Source: Gemmatimonadota bacterium
Lineage (GTDB): Bacteria > Latescibacterota > UBA2968 > GCA-2709665
Direction of reading: 5' to 3'
Assembly (NCBI GenBank): GCA_028873695.1
Contig: JAPPNU010000060.1
Coordinates: 44,875-108,874, forward strand
DNA length: 64,000 nucleotides
Positions 34,751 to 43,645 of this stretch are shown here, piece after piece (the stretch's first letter is position 1; the number at the start of each line of letters is the position of its first letter). A model generated the notes under the pieces. That model made no database searches and was not told the DNA's origin. It worked only from the letters and a program-made list of their open reading frames with translations. The translations under genes and the position numbers were made by a program.

Positions 34751-36019
34751 ATGAAAAACAACGAGCGAGTCGGCGCAGGTGTTGCCAAAAACACCTATAT
34801 GCCCAGCGACGGGCGTCACGCGTTCTACGCCAGCGGCCAGACGTACACGGGCGCAGCCGGTGAGAGAATGGTCGAAACGGTGACGTCCGAGCTCCTCCAA
34901 TGGGTGAATCACGACGACGGACGCACTACGCTGGATGCATGCTACGACGGCAACTGGGTGAGGGTGTCGGACGACAACGGATCACAGTGGGCGGAATTGG
35001 GAGGGAGGGTACGCTTCGACGTCGGAATCGCCGAAGAGCAGCTGATGCCGGCGGGATTCAGCCTGGACACGAAGAACGACGTTCTGGTGCGGTTTTACAG
35101 GGGGCAAAAGGCAGACAAGCGATGCTACGGCTACATCAATCAGGGCGCTTACCGCGCATTCTACAGCGTATCCGCTGATCAGGGTGTGACGTGGAGCGAT
35201 CCCGTCCAGATCGTCGCCCGGGGGGACGGTTTCGACGCGGAACGATGGGGTCCCGGCTTCGAGTATGGCGTTCGCGGCGGAATCCTCAACGGAACCCACT
35301 GCATCTGGATGGCGGACGGGTCGGTGCTGGCGCCCTTCACGGAGTACGAACGACTGGACGGTACCAGACCCTGGTGCTTCAGGGTGGTCTGCGCGAGGGG
35401 ACACTGGAAAGAAGACCGGAGCGGATTTGACTGGGAATTCGGGGATTTTATCGAAGTACCGCCCGGGAAATCCAGAATTGGATGCTGCGAACCATCGATC
35501 ACGGTGCTGGAATCAGGCGCGCTGTTCGCCACCATGAGATGCCAGGGCAACGAGTCGACGGGCAGCTATACCATCCCCTACTCCGCCGTTTCAGAAGACG
35601 GCGGGATGAACTGGTCGCAGCCGGAGCCGCTGGCCTACGACGACGGATCGAACGTCTGGACACCCGCCTCATGCACGGCCTTTTTTGATTCGTCCGTTAC
35701 CGGCAAGACCTTCTGGATCGCCAATATCCTGGATGGCCCGGTTTATGGGCAGATCCCTCGATATCCGCTGCAGATCGCCGAATTCGACACGCGCAACGCG
35801 TGTATCGTGAAGGACTCGGTCCGGCTCATTCAGGACAGACCCGACGATGCGCACGAGAACGTGAGATATACCAACTTCGGGTGGTACGAAGACAGGAGAA
35901 CCGGTCAACTGATCGTTACGCTTCCGGAGCAGTATCGACGCATGGGCTGGGACGACATGAAAAAGCCGGAGGACTTCGCGGCGGATTGCGTCAGATACAC
36001 GGTGGATTTGGACAGTTAG
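34751..36019 (+). CDS. sialidase-like (BNR/Asp-box) protein
   Basis: The 422-residue protein has three Asp-box type motifs, SDDNGSQW (73-80), SADQGVTW (141-148) and SEDGGMNW (281-288), spaced as in six-bladed sialidase propellers. It also has RxGxR-like and CCEPSITVLESGALFATMRCQ segments that match the strand-turn pattern of exo-sialidase-like families. No signal peptide is evident. Enzymatic activity is not proven; many relatives act on other sugars or only bind them. GAGGAG precedes the ATG. Confidence 0.75.
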   Translation: MKNNERVGAGVAKNTYMPSDGRHAFYASGQTYTGAAGERMVETVTSELLQWVNHDDGRTTLDACYDGNWVRVSDDNGSQWAELGGRVRFDVGIAEEQLMPAGFSLDTKNDVLVRFYRGQKADKRCYGYINQGAYRAFYSVSADQGVTWSDPVQIVARGDGFDAERWGPGFEYGVRGGILNGTHCIWMADGSVLAPFTEYERLDGTRPWCFRVVCARGHWKEDRSGFDWEFGDFIEVPPGKSRIGCCEPSITVLESGALFATMRCQGNESTGSYTIPYSAVSEDGGMNWSQPEPLAYDDGSNVWTPASCTAFFDSSVTGKTFWIANILDGPVYGQIPRYPLQIAEFDTRNACIVKDSVRLIQDRPDDAHENVRYTNFGWYEDRRTGQLIVTLPEQYRRMGWDDMKKPEDFAADCVRYTVDLDS

Positions 36020-36130
36020 AAAATCGATCAAATTTAGTGTGTTTCGTCGAGCTGCGCCTTTCTCTGAGTGGTGGGGAGACGGAAGACGGTATGGTGTTGG
36101 GATCCCCCCACCGCATCAGCCGTCGCCGGC

Positions 36131-36187
36131 CCCTCGACAGGCTCAGGGAACGGCTCGGCTTCTGCGACTCCCCTCAAGGGGGGAGTG
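36131..36187. repeat. widespread micro-repeat and GC hairpin
   Basis: CCCTCGACAGGCTCAGGGAA (36131-36150) is the reverse complement form of the micro-insert inside R1 copy 1. It is followed by CTCCCCTCAAGGGGGGAG (36169-36186), a short hairpin. The region between the sialidase-like gene and the convergent ankyrin gene (36020-36278) holds no gene. Confidence 0.45.
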
Positions 36188-36278
36188 ATTGGTCCATCAA
36201 ACGGGCGCGCGCGGTTCCTGCCACCTATTTGGTGGCGGCCGAGCAAAACGAAGCCGCGCTGCGGCGTCCGTCAGAAAA

Positions 36279-37970
36279 TCATTCAGCGTACCTGGAGATG
36301 AGGTCCACGCTGGCCTCGTCTCCAATTTTCTGCGCCCAGGCGAGGGGCGTGGCCCAGTCGGCGCCGGCCAGCGTGGGGTCGGCCCCGCGTTCCAGGTACA
36401 ATCGGGCCAGTTCGTGCTTGCCCCACCTGACCGCCCAGCCCAGCGGCGTGGATTGAAGGAGTTCGTCGATAACGTTCAAGTCGGCGCCGTGGTCGATGAG
36501 GATGGTGGCAAAGGCAATCCGCTCGGGTTCGGTCATTATGGGTTCGCCCCAGACGATCCCGCAGGCCGCCAGGTGATGCGCCAGCCGGTACCCGAAACGC
36601 CCGACGAGATTTGGGCTCACGCCGTGATCCAGGATCATCCGGAAGATTTCAGGATAGACCGTGCGGTCAAAGTCGCGGAACTTGCGGTGGGGGTTGGTCC
36701 GCCACAGGCGCAGCGGTTGCTCCAGCAGGCCGAACCAGCGACCGTCGTCCGGTCCCCAGTCGAGTTGCCGCAGGCACATCCCCACAATATCCGGGTCGCC
36801 GCCGCATCCGGCCGCCCACAGCAGCTTTTCCGCGATCGACGGGTCGTTGTGGAGGGCAACCGCGCCGGCGGCGGTTTCAGCCTCGAGTCCGATTGTGACG
36901 TGATCCAGTATGCCTCCGTACCGGAATAACAGGCCCTTCATCCGATTGTCACGGTTGTTGTACGCCGCGCCCACGGGATTGGCGCTGGCATAGATGCTGG
37001 CGTTGGGATCGGCGCCCCGCTCGAGCAGGAGTTCGGCGATTTCATAGCGGGAATTGCCCGCCGCATCGGACAGGGGCCCGCCCCACGAATACGGCCTGGA
37101 TTCGTAGTGGTGCAGCTGATGCCTGTCGTCCGGGTGCAGACCCAGGTCGAGCAGCATACGCACCATGTCGATATTGTCATTCTGGACCGCGATCGTCAGT
37201 AGGCCGTTGCGCTCACTGTCGTTGGACTGAAAGCGTTCGGGATGTTCCTTCGCGAACGCCCGAACGAAATCGAAATCGCCAAGCGCGACGGCGGATTCGA
37301 TCGACTGCTCGCATCCCGCCTGCAGCAGGATACCCGCGCAGATCAGGCACCCTTCGTTGGGCGGTCTGTTGCGCCCGCGTACATTAAGGACTGCGCCGTC
37401 GAGGGGCGATTGGCCTTCCGGCGTGAGATGGCCGATATCGGCGCCGCGATCGAGCAATTCGCGAACCAGCCGGTAACGGCCGTGCGACGCGGCCGCGTGA
37501 ATCACGCTGCCGCCATTGCGATGGCAAGCGTCCAGCAAATCGGGCTGTCGGTCCAGGACGTCGAGCGCGGCCTCCTCCCTCCCCTCTCCGACCGCTTCGA
37601 ACAGCGCGTCGTTTTCCTCGGTAATCGTGATGTTCTTGCAGGCGGCCAGCTTGCGTTTTTCGTCTTCTTCCCTGATCACGTGGACGATGTCGTCCAGGCC
37701 GCGTTCCCGCGCCATGGTAAACGCGCCGGTGGCATCGCGGTGGGGATAGATGCCCGAGTTGTGGTCCGCGCCCGCTTCCATGAGGACGCGGACCGCATCG
37801 ATGTGCCGGTTCATTACCGCGTAATGAATCGCGCGGTGTTCGTTGTTTTCGGCCATGTGCACGTTCACCAGATCGGGCTGCTCGCCAAGTATCCGTTTAA
37901 TCCGCGGGACGTCGCCGCTGGCGGCCGCCTCGCAGAGGTCGGCGACCCTGTAGACACCGTTTGTCGTCAT
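36279..37970 (-). CDS. ankyrin-repeat protein
   Basis: The 563-residue protein is built of ankyrin-type helical repeats. Examples are EHRAIHYAVMNRHIDAVRVLMEAGAD, GSVIHAAASHGRYRLVRELLDRGAD, NGLLTIAVQNDNIDMVRMLLDLG and TPLGWAVRWGKHELARLYLERGAD. It has no signal peptide or catalytic domain. It most likely mediates protein-protein contacts in the cytoplasm. GGAGG lies just before the ATG. An R4 array fills the space between it and the Uma2 gene upstream. Confidence 0.9.
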   Translation of the reverse strand: MTTNGVYRVADLCEAAASGDVPRIKRILGEQPDLVNVHMAENNEHRAIHYAVMNRHIDAVRVLMEAGADHNSGIYPHRDATGAFTMARERGLDDIVHVIREEDEKRKLAACKNITITEENDALFEAVGEGREEAALDVLDRQPDLLDACHRNGGSVIHAAASHGRYRLVRELLDRGADIGHLTPEGQSPLDGAVLNVRGRNRPPNEGCLICAGILLQAGCEQSIESAVALGDFDFVRAFAKEHPERFQSNDSERNGLLTIAVQNDNIDMVRMLLDLGLHPDDRHQLHHYESRPYSWGGPLSDAAGNSRYEIAELLLERGADPNASIYASANPVGAAYNNRDNRMKGLLFRYGGILDHVTIGLEAETAAGAVALHNDPSIAEKLLWAAGCGGDPDIVGMCLRQLDWGPDDGRWFGLLEQPLRLWRTNPHRKFRDFDRTVYPEIFRMILDHGVSPNLVGRFGYRLAHHLAACGIVWGEPIMTEPERIAFATILIDHGADLNVIDELLQSTPLGWAVRWGKHELARLYLERGADPTLAGADWATPLAWAQKIGDEASVDLISRYAE

Positions 37971-38015
37971 TTCTGTTCCTCCATTGAACCTTGATTCGTC
38001 GTTTTTGGGGCTTTG

Positions 38016-38178
38016 CGAAAGAACGAAAAACTGCGAAACTACGAGGGAACGAAACTACGAATTTACGATACTACGAAAAACCGGGAATACGTCATTCGTC
38101 TTCTGGTTTTCTCGCCTTTTCGTATTCTCGTCTCTTCGTATTCTCGCCTATTCGTATTCTCGCCTATTCGCCTCTTCG
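38016..38178. repeat. R4 element copy A: 8-bp-period CGA array facing TCG array
   Basis: CGA triplets recur at 38016, 38024, 38034, 38042, 38050, 38058, 38066 and 38074, and CGG at 38082, a strict 8-base step apart from one 10. After a centre CGGGAATACGTCATTCGTC, TCG recurs every 8 bases from 38112 to 38176 (nine in a row). Typical units are CGAAACTA on the left and TCGTATTC or TCGCCTAT on the right. The right edge is directly after the stop codon of the minus-strand Uma2 gene (38182). Confidence 0.78.
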
Positions 38179-38181
38179 TCC

Positions 38182-38739
38182 TCACATACCGTATTCCTGC
38201 GCAAGCTCCCTCTTCACATCCGTTCTCCCGACACTTTCCCTTAGATCCTCCATCATTTCCAGCCACCTGTGTTCCCTGAATTTGGCGAAGTCAAGGACGA
38301 AGCCGGGAAGCGCCCTGCTCTCTACAAGGCCGGCCGGCTCCTGCCCGACGACCTCGAACTTTCCGCCGCGAAGCTGGTACCACGTTGCCGGTTTGCCGTT
38401 CTCCACGAACAGTGCCTCCTGGACTCCCGACGCCTCATACATCTGACGTTTCTTGCCCAGGTCCGTGAAGCCGTGTTTGGACTCGATCTCCAGCACGAAA
38501 TTCGGCGGCCCCTCGTAGACCTGGTGTTCGTGGTTTTTCCTGCAGATCTGCCTGGGGCCGTTTCTTCTCACGATCACGCCCACATTCGGATAGACCATAC
38601 AGTCGGATTTGCCGCCATAGGTGAGACGAACCGGCGGAAAGAGGACAACGTCCATACCGGTAGCGTGCATCCGATAATAATTGATCACAGTTAGAACATC
38701 CGTGTGATGTCGGGACACGTTCGCGTCGGGTATCCACAT
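38182..38739 (-). CDS. Uma2-family (DUF820) nuclease-like protein
   Basis: The 185-residue protein has the Uma2 PD-(D/E)xK scaffold: CMVYPNVGVIVRRN, FVLEIESKHGFTDLGKKRQMYEASGV (Glu, Lys and the K..Y helix) and EALFVENGKPATWYQL. The first acidic residue, normally PD before the VxVV strand, reads PN here, so metal binding may be impaired. Uma2 proteins are common in cyanobacteria and metagenomic phyla and their roles are poorly known. GGAGGG precedes the ATG. Confidence 0.8.
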   Translation of the reverse strand: MWIPDANVSRHHTDVLTVINYYRMHATGMDVVLFPPVRLTYGGKSDCMVYPNVGVIVRRNGPRQICRKNHEHQVYEGPPNFVLEIESKHGFTDLGKKRQMYEASGVQEALFVENGKPATWYQLRGGKFEVVGQEPAGLVESRALPGFVLDFAKFREHRWLEMMEDLRESVGRTDVKRELAQEYGM

Positions 38740-38818
38740 GATGATACGCCCTCCACGTCAATTCCGTTCGTGGCTTCGTCAGTTTTTTTCTATACGTCCT
38801 CAATGCGGAAGGACGCAT

Positions 38819-41212
38819 TTATTCGTGGCGCAAAGCCTCTATGGGATTGGCGCTGGAGGCTCTGAAGCACTGGAATCCGACAACCATCAACGTGCCGAGG
38901 ACAGATCCCAGTGCCGTGACAACAAAGGGGTACGGGCCCATATCTGCGTGATAAGCGAAATCTTGCAACCAGTCTCGCATGAGGACATAAGCGAAAGGCC
39001 ATGCGATTAGATTGGCGATCAACACGAGCTTAGTGAAGTCGGCGCCCAGCAGGATTGCGATTCTGCCGAAGGAAGCGCCGAAGACCTTGCGAATGCCAAT
39101 CTCTTTGCGTCGACGCTGGCACGTGTGTGCGGCAAGACCAAGAAGGCCGATAGCGGCAATGAGTAACGAAACGCCGAATCCAACCGCGAATATACGCTGG
39201 AATCGCAGATATTTTCCGTAATTGACCTCCAGCCGGTCATCGAGAAATGCATACATGAATGGTCGAACCGGAATATAGGTTTTCCAGATTTCTTCGAGGC
39301 CCTGCATGGTTTCGCCGATGTCTCCGGCGGCGAGCCGCAAGTTGACCACGCGAAAGGAGCGCGGGCGCAAGACAAAGGCATTGGCGTGAAGTCTTTCGGT
39401 CAGCCGCCGCATGTGAAAATCTTCTACGACACCGATGATCCAGCCCTCATGGTCGAGAAGTTTGAACGATTTTCCTACGGGATTTTCGAGTCCGAGTTTC
39501 GCCACCGCCGTCTCGTTCAAAATATATGCACGTTCAAAATCACTCTCGATGTCAGCGGAGAAATTGCGCCCGGCAACGAGATTGACGCCGATCATGGGGA
39601 ATTGATCTTCATCGATGGCGTATTGCCGAATCTCGAAAACAGCGCCCGACGGATCCAGAACCATTGCTTTTCTGCTCGTCCAGCCTTCGCCCGGAAGGCT
39701 GGCGGATGCGGTTGCCGCGAGCACATCGGGGTGTTCGAGAAAGCGGTGTTTCACTTCCCTGTAGGTTTTCTTCAGCGACCTGTCGACGTCAAAGATGCGA
39801 ATCGCCAGGATGTTCTCTTTGTTGAACCCCAGATCTTTCTTCAGTACAAAGTTGAGTTGGACGAAGGCGACCAGGGCGACGTAAACGAGAAAAATGGAGA
39901 CGGCAAACTGAAAGACCACGAAGACGCTTCGCGGGAATGATCCGCCGGACCCCAAGGCGGAGTGGCTGTGCAACGCGGCGATGGGGGAGACCCGGCTGAG
40001 AAGAAAGGCGGGATAGATTCCCGAGAGCAGACCGACGAGAACCGTTGCAGCCAGCAGTACGATCGCCGCGTGCGGCTCCAGGAATGCAGAGAGTGTATCC
40101 GTTTCACCCACGATTTGCTGCCAGTAAGGCCGGGTCATGCCCGTGAGGACCAGGGACAGGGGCAGTGCCAGAATGGTGAGCAGGACAGACTCGAGGAGGA
40201 ATTGGCATGCCAACTGCCGCCGACCGGCACCAACAACCTTTCGCATACCCACTTCCCTGGCACGAAGCGCCGCGCGCGCGGTAGAAAGATTCACAAAGTT
40301 GATACATGCGACGAACAAGACGAGCACGCCAATGGACGCGAGAGACCGAACCGCCTTGAGATCGCCGGCGCCAATGCCGGTGCCCGGACCACTGATGCCT
40401 TCCGGGAAATCTTCACGGCCATAGAGACGCGTCCGCAAAAGGGATTGCAGGCGATGGCTGGTCGTGTTTTCCGGGTTCTCTTCGGGTATGGAAAGCGCGC
40501 GCAATTTCTGTTCGGTTCGCTCCGGGTCGGCGTCCTTGTGCAGACGAACAAAGGTCTGTACCCACCGAAATGAGGTGCGGAGTTCCCAGTTGGACCAGGC
40601 ATCCCGGACGCTTGCCGGCAGGGTTGCGGTTACAAAATGGGGATTGAAATGCGTGTTGCGCGGCTGCTCCTCCAGAATTCCGGTGACAACGTAATCGCCC
40701 CACTGACCTTCGAGCACCTTGCCCATCGGGTCTTCGCCGGTCGGGAAGAATTCGGCAACGGCCTCTTTCGAGAGGACCACACCACCGGGTTGCCTGAGCG
40801 CCTTGTGGAGATCGCCACGCGTCAACTTGATCCCCCAGAATACGAGATAGTTGGGATCGGTATACCAGAACGCACGGCGTTGCGCAAACTGGCGATATTG
40901 CACCCACCGATGACCCGGACGGATGCGGTTGGCAGATTCGATTTCGGCGATGGACTCGATCATCCTGGGGGTGAGCGCAGCGTGAGCCTCGATCTGGAAA
41001 TCCATCTTATGGGGGGTGGTCAGTTGCCGCAAAACCCGATAGGTGCGATCGGCTCCGGGGCGAAACGCGTCGAAGCCGGTTTCGTGGGCGACGTAGAGCC
41101 ACGTCAGTAGCATGCACGCCAGACCAACGCTCAATCCGAGAAGATTGGCCAGCGTATATAAACGTTGGCGAATGATGTGCCGGACGGCGACTGTGAGAAA
41201 GTTGCGTAGAAT
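38819..41212 (-). CDS. MacB/FtsX-type ABC transporter permease (downstream copy)
   Basis: About 797 residues: an N-terminal membrane helix, a large periplasmic MacB-PCD domain, then FtsX-type three-helix units. Examples are SLASIGVLVLFVACINFVNLSTARAALRAREVGMRKVVGA and LLIAAIGLLGLAAHTCQRRRKEIGIRKVFGA. The conserved N-terminus LRNFLTVAVRHIIRQRLYTL lies upstream of the first TTG (41134) and reads back to an ATT at 41210-41212, six bases after the stop of the preceding gene, with AGGAATAAGG ahead. An ATT start is therefore proposed. No ATPase gene adjoins. It may export peptides or lipoproteins or be a signalling permease. Confidence 0.85.
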   Translation of the reverse strand: MLRNFLTVAVRHIIRQRLYTLANLLGLSVGLACMLLTWLYVAHETGFDAFRPGADRTYRVLRQLTTPHKMDFQIEAHAALTPRMIESIAEIESANRIRPGHRWVQYRQFAQRRAFWYTDPNYLVFWGIKLTRGDLHKALRQPGGVVLSKEAVAEFFPTGEDPMGKVLEGQWGDYVVTGILEEQPRNTHFNPHFVTATLPASVRDAWSNWELRTSFRWVQTFVRLHKDADPERTEQKLRALSIPEENPENTTSHRLQSLLRTRLYGREDFPEGISGPGTGIGAGDLKAVRSLASIGVLVLFVACINFVNLSTARAALRAREVGMRKVVGAGRRQLACQFLLESVLLTILALPLSLVLTGMTRPYWQQIVGETDTLSAFLEPHAAIVLLAATVLVGLLSGIYPAFLLSRVSPIAALHSHSALGSGGSFPRSVFVVFQFAVSIFLVYVALVAFVQLNFVLKKDLGFNKENILAIRIFDVDRSLKKTYREVKHRFLEHPDVLAATASASLPGEGWTSRKAMVLDPSGAVFEIRQYAIDEDQFPMIGVNLVAGRNFSADIESDFERAYILNETAVAKLGLENPVGKSFKLLDHEGWIIGVVEDFHMRRLTERLHANAFVLRPRSFRVVNLRLAAGDIGETMQGLEEIWKTYIPVRPFMYAFLDDRLEVNYGKYLRFQRIFAVGFGVSLLIAAIGLLGLAAHTCQRRRKEIGIRKVFGASFGRIAILLGADFTKLVLIANLIAWPFAYVLMRDWLQDFAYHADMGPYPFVVTALGSVLGTLMVVGFQCFRASSANPIEALRHE

Positions 41213-41215
41213 GCC

Positions 41216-43591
41216 TTATTCCTGGCTCAAGACGTCGACGGGGTTGGTACGGGCCGCCTGTCGGGCGAATCGAACGACCGTTACGACGGCGATCAGGAGC
41301 GTGACCGTCATACTGAGGAGGAATGGCCAGACCGTGAGATCGATCCGGTATGCAAAGTTCCGCAGCCAGTCCCGTGCCAACAGGTAGGCAAACGGACATG
41401 CGGCCGCCCCGGCCAGGAGTGCCAGCATCGGGAATTCCCGGGCAACCCGCAGCAGGAGATGGCCTTCCGAAGCCCCCAGCACTTTGCGAATCGCGATTTC
41501 GCGCGTGCGCCGCTCGGCGGCGAATCCGGCCAACCCGGCGACTCCCAGGCACGCAAGGAGGATGGCGACAATTGCAGAACGGACGACCAGCGCCCCCTGG
41601 CGGTATTCATGACTGTACTTTGATTCCACGTAGTCGTCGATGAAGAAGCCGTCGAAAGGGATCGTCGGGACCAATTCAGACCAGATCTCCCTTATGTCCG
41701 AAAGCGCTTCCTGCTCTCGATCCTCCTTGATCTTCAGATGCAGATATTTCAGATTCGATCCCGCCGCCGACATCACCAGAGGGACCATGGGTTCTCTCAA
41801 CGACCGCACGTGAAAGTCCCGGATCATCCCCACCACCCTTGCGGCTCGCCTGTTCAGCAGGAACGCCTGTCCGACGGGCCGGGTCCAGCCGAATTTCTCC
41901 GCCGCCGTCTCGTTGATCAGAACCTCGGTCCCTTCGACACTGCCAATTGACCGTTCGGCGTAAGCCCGCGTGAAATGCCGTCCCGCCAGTATCGGAATGC
42001 CGTAACAGTCGAGGAAGTCCTCATTCGCTCGAAATACCCGAGCTTCAAACTCCCGATCGGGCGAATCGACGGGCGATACGAAGCGGCGTTTGGGCCAGCT
42101 GTGCCCCGGCAGGTCCAGGCTCGCGGCCGCCGATATGACGTCTGGATGAGACAGAAACCGCTGTTTGACCGTGTTGTAGCGGCTGTTCAAGGGGAGTCGC
42201 TCGGCGTCGGGCCCGAAGACCTTGACGACCAGGATCCGGTTCCGGCTGAATCCCAGGTCCCGCTTCCGCACCAGGTCCATCTGCAGGTAGACGACGAGCG
42301 TGGTCGCAATGAGGACTGTGGATGCCCCGAACTGCAGAATCACCAGGGCCCGGCGCACCCAGAGATCCCGGGGCAGCCCCTTGCGCAGGCCTCTGAATAC
42401 GTCCGCCGGTTGCTGGGCCGACAGATAAAGGCCGGGATAGATTCCGGATAACATGCCGGTGATCGCGGCAATACCCAGAATCCAGTGAATCTGCTCGACG
42501 GCGTCGAAGACTAGCGGTTTGCCCATCAAAGCTGAGAACTGGGGCAGAAGCGCCCTCGTCAATCCGATGGACAGCGGCAGCGCGACAAGGGTAACCAGGA
42601 GGGACTCGCAAAGGAACTGGCCGACCAGGCCTTCGCGGTGAGCGCCGGCGACCTTGCGCAGGCCGGTCTCGCGGGCGCGCAGGGCCGAGCGTGCGGTGGC
42701 CAGATTCATGAAGTTGACACACGCGATGATGAGGATTCCGAGACCCAGCGCCGATAGCGGATAGAGATCGCGAACGTCGCCGTACAACATCCCCGAGTCT
42801 CCCTTGAAACCCTCCAGATCGACTTTTGAATACAGGTGGATGCGACGCATGGGCTGGAGCCGGTACGTCGCACGTCCGGAAGCCGTTGGAAACCGGGCGG
42901 CAAGCGCCTTCTCGACCGCCTCCACGTCCGCGTTCGGTTGCAAACGAACGAAGATCGGCGCCGCCCGGATCGCCCAGATGTCCGAGGCAAAGCGCGTGAC
43001 GCTGTCGAACTCAAAGCGCGTATTGGTGGGGAGATCCTTCATCACGGCGATGACATTGAACGACTGGACATGCGTCTCCCGCTGCACCTCCACGGTCCTG
43101 CCCACGGGGTCCGTGTCGCCGAACAATTTCGCTGCAAGGCGCCGCGTCAACACAATCGAGGCGTCCTCTCGAGACAGCTGAGTAGCATCGCCGTGAATCA
43201 CGTCCAGCCCGAAAAACCCCAGAGCGTCGCCGTCGACCGGACAGAGCCGCTGGCGAAATATCCGTCCTTCGGCGCGAAACCAGGAACTGATCTGGCGGTA
43301 TTGGACGACGACTTCCACCTGGGGATAGTCGTTGCGCAGGCTCACCGCGACCTTTGCCGGAAGCGCGCTCTGCCATCGAACGCGACCGCGCTGGTCTTTA
43401 TCCTTTTGCATGATGCGGAAAACACGGTCTGCATGAGGACGATATGCGTCGTAGCTCATCTCATAGCGGATATACAGCATAATGAGCATGGCGCAGGTCA
43501 ATCCGATCACCAGGCTGGCAACGCTGATCGCGGTGTGGGTCCTGTTGCGGATCGCGTTACGAACCGCGACTATGAGAAAGTTGTATAGAAT
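41216..43591 (-). CDS. MacB/FtsX-type ABC transporter permease (upstream copy)
   Basis: About 791 residues and paralogous to the gene after it: RTHTAISVASLVIGLTCAMLIMLYI helix, periplasmic domain, FtsX units LSALGLGILIIACVNFMNLATARSALRARETGLRKVAGA and GVAGLAGFAAERRTREIAIRKVLGA. The conserved beginning LYNFLIVAVRNAIRNRT precedes the first TTG (43510) and again opens at an ATT (43589-43591). A CTG four codons upstream of that ATT is the other option. The two copies probably form a heterodimer or act in parallel. The intergenic gap between them is three bases. Confidence 0.85.
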   Translation of the reverse strand: MLYNFLIVAVRNAIRNRTHTAISVASLVIGLTCAMLIMLYIRYEMSYDAYRPHADRVFRIMQKDKDQRGRVRWQSALPAKVAVSLRNDYPQVEVVVQYRQISSWFRAEGRIFRQRLCPVDGDALGFFGLDVIHGDATQLSREDASIVLTRRLAAKLFGDTDPVGRTVEVQRETHVQSFNVIAVMKDLPTNTRFEFDSVTRFASDIWAIRAAPIFVRLQPNADVEAVEKALAARFPTASGRATYRLQPMRRIHLYSKVDLEGFKGDSGMLYGDVRDLYPLSALGLGILIIACVNFMNLATARSALRARETGLRKVAGAHREGLVGQFLCESLLVTLVALPLSIGLTRALLPQFSALMGKPLVFDAVEQIHWILGIAAITGMLSGIYPGLYLSAQQPADVFRGLRKGLPRDLWVRRALVILQFGASTVLIATTLVVYLQMDLVRKRDLGFSRNRILVVKVFGPDAERLPLNSRYNTVKQRFLSHPDVISAAASLDLPGHSWPKRRFVSPVDSPDREFEARVFRANEDFLDCYGIPILAGRHFTRAYAERSIGSVEGTEVLINETAAEKFGWTRPVGQAFLLNRRAARVVGMIRDFHVRSLREPMVPLVMSAAGSNLKYLHLKIKEDREQEALSDIREIWSELVPTIPFDGFFIDDYVESKYSHEYRQGALVVRSAIVAILLACLGVAGLAGFAAERRTREIAIRKVLGASEGHLLLRVAREFPMLALLAGAAACPFAYLLARDWLRNFAYRIDLTVWPFLLSMTVTLLIAVVTVVRFARQAARTNPVDVLSQE

Positions 43592-43645
43592 CTTCGAACT
43601 CAGTGTTGCGCGGTCTGCGCCCTTATGCGGAGTTCCTCGCGGGTA

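Noticed and set aside
30210..38739. A defence island around the helicase, ankyrin and Uma2-like genes
   Set aside because: Intervening genes are metabolic or unknown, no established defence operon order is visible, and strands and spacing do not suggest co-regulation.
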